In this document: in pieces, positions 63,280 to 64,000 of the stretch
Layout: the number at the start of each line of letters is the position of its first letter
How positions within the stretch are numbered: the stretch's first letter is position 1
Translations under genes and position numbers: made by a program
Notes under the pieces: model-generated
Database searches by the model: none
Told to the model about the DNA's origin: nothing
What the model saw: the letters and a program-made list of their open reading frames with translations, nothing else
Source of the DNA: Candidatus Methylacidiphilales bacterium
Lineage (GTDB): Bacteria; Verrucomicrobiota; Verrucomicrobiia; Methylacidiphilales; CAZTYG01
DNA: 64,000 nucleotides
Direction of reading: 5' to 3'
Assembly (NCBI GenBank): GCA_033875315.1
Contig: JANRJG010000003.1
Location: 124,001-188,000, forward strand

Positions 63280-64000
63280 CTATTTTGCGTCATAATACTC
63301 CTTCATCACTTGCCAAGCCATCTTGCGCTGGCCTTTGTCTCCCAAGAGACCTTTTCGGTTCCATCCGTTTTGATAGGTCTGTTGGCATCGGTAGGGCGAG
63401 CGGAAGTCGAAAAGCAACCACGGCACCACGCCCTGCAAGTTCGGAATATTGCGGAACATGATTAAATTCTGGCGATAGACCTCGGCTTGATAATCTTCGC
63501 TCCACTCATGAGCGACATCAACCGGTCCGCGTTTCCCATGCAGTGCCTCGGCTCCAAACTCGGAAAAGATCAGAGGTTTTCCCGTTGCCACCTCCCACTT
63601 GATTTGCTCCGGTTTCAGCGGAAAGGGATCATACCAGCCCATGTATTTGTTCACGCCGACCACATCGACCGCGTTGGCAAGCTTGTCCTCAAGGCGGAAC
63701 GTCGAGGTCGCCTTGTCATACCGGGGATTGTTGAAAGCGGCACCAACCAGGCGGGTTCCGTCTAGTTCGTGGCAGAGAGAGACCAATCCGGTCAGCACTT
63801 GGTCACGGTAATCCGAGGGCTTGGTTTCGTTGGCGATGCTCCAGATGATCACCGCGGCGCGGTTCTTGTCGCGGTAGATCATATCGCGCAGCATTTTTTC
63901 CGCCTTCTTGAAAATTTCCGGATTGGCGAAGTCGATTCCCTGCCAAATGGGGATCTCTTCCCAGATCACCAAACCCATCCGCTCGGCAGCACGCACGATG
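63280..64000 (-). CDS. GH2-type beta-glycosidase, N-terminus beyond window
   Basis: The C-terminal 240 residues of a GH2 TIM-barrel enzyme (beta-glucuronidase/beta-galactosidase type), cut by the right edge. Visible motifs are 'GLVIWEEIPIWQ', the acid/base 'IIWSIANETKPSD' and the nucleophile 'PLIFSEFGAEALHGKRG'. 'WSEDYQAEVYRQNLIMF' and 'GLLGDKGQRKMAWQVMKEYY' are typical of uidA-like proteins. With the ExuT-like transporter next door, a beta-glucuronidase is the better guess. The frame remains open to the edge, so the true start is not visible. Confidence 0.85.
   Translation of the reverse strand, partial: IVRAAERMGLVIWEEIPIWQGIDFANPEIFKKAEKMLRDMIYRDKNRAAVIIWSIANETKPSDYRDQVLTGLVSLCHELDGTRLVGAAFNNPRYDKATSTFRLEDKLANAVDVVGVNKYMGWYDPFPLKPEQIKWEVATGKPLIFSEFGAEALHGKRGPVDVAHEWSEDYQAEVYRQNLIMFRNIPNLQGVVPWLLFDFRSPYRCQQTYQNGWNRKGLLGDKGQRKMAWQVMKEYYDAK

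Overview
The window is a GC-rich bacterial chromosome segment (an estimate by eye, about 60% GC). It most resembles a free-living, polysaccharide-degrading member of the Verrucomicrobiota, possibly Opitutales. This placement is inferred from several traits: signal-peptide-bearing sulfatases, sialate-O-acetylesterase-type esterases, a prepilin-like secreted protein, an autotransporter-associated beta-strand protein, GntR/LacI hybrid regulators and abundant short palindromic repeats. The outer-membrane genes (heptose epimerase, PagL-like deacylase) show a Gram-negative envelope with LPS. No rRNA, tRNA or CRISPR array was seen.

Positions 1-18383 are mainly core and envelope functions: a SCO-like protein (cut by the window edge), a CrcB fluoride channel, SufS, dihydroxy-acid dehydratase, a thioredoxin-fold lipoprotein that has lost its CxxC, a Trp/Ala-rich helical-repeat protein, a four-gene minus-strand unit (PagL-like deacylase, response regulator, histidine kinase, acidic DxDxDG repeat protein), HldD coupled to an L,D-transpeptidase, a DICT-domain protein, a CrtI-type desaturase, a ComB-like phosphatase, an HtrA protease with a small zinc-ribbon protein, and a Nudix hydrolase.

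Positions 18400-40400 are a carbohydrate-utilisation locus. A sulfatase and a CBM-like secreted protein run leftwards. Divergent from them is a run of eleven plus-strand genes with gaps of 67 bp or less, most of them much shorter: a double-module GH50 protein, a GPH-type sugar symporter, a cytoplasmic GH43, a GH112 phosphorylase, galT, galE, a second GH50 protein, two tandem esterases and two tandem clan GH-A enzymes. The inferred pathway is extracellular cleavage and deacetylation of a beta-galactan, import of oligosaccharides, phosphorolysis to galactose 1-phosphate and entry into the Leloir pathway with no need for galactokinase.

Positions 40400-54640 hold further secreted glycan-active genes (a beta-strand repeat protein, a GH31 gene broken by an in-frame stop, a GH29 fucosidase, a very large GH128 multidomain protein) interleaved with several families of non-coding mobile repeats. 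The repeats have broken a toxin-antitoxin pair, and a degenerate IS630-type element follows. Positions 54640-64000 hold a GntR/LacI-type regulator divergent from a GH42 beta-galactosidase plus a prepilin-like protein, another MITE cluster, and a leftward operon of GH2, MFS transporter, esterase and sulfatase that runs off the right edge.

Starts were chosen by eye from ribosome-binding sites, signal peptides and family length, so some may be off. Coordinates of repeats were counted by hand and may be off by a base or two.
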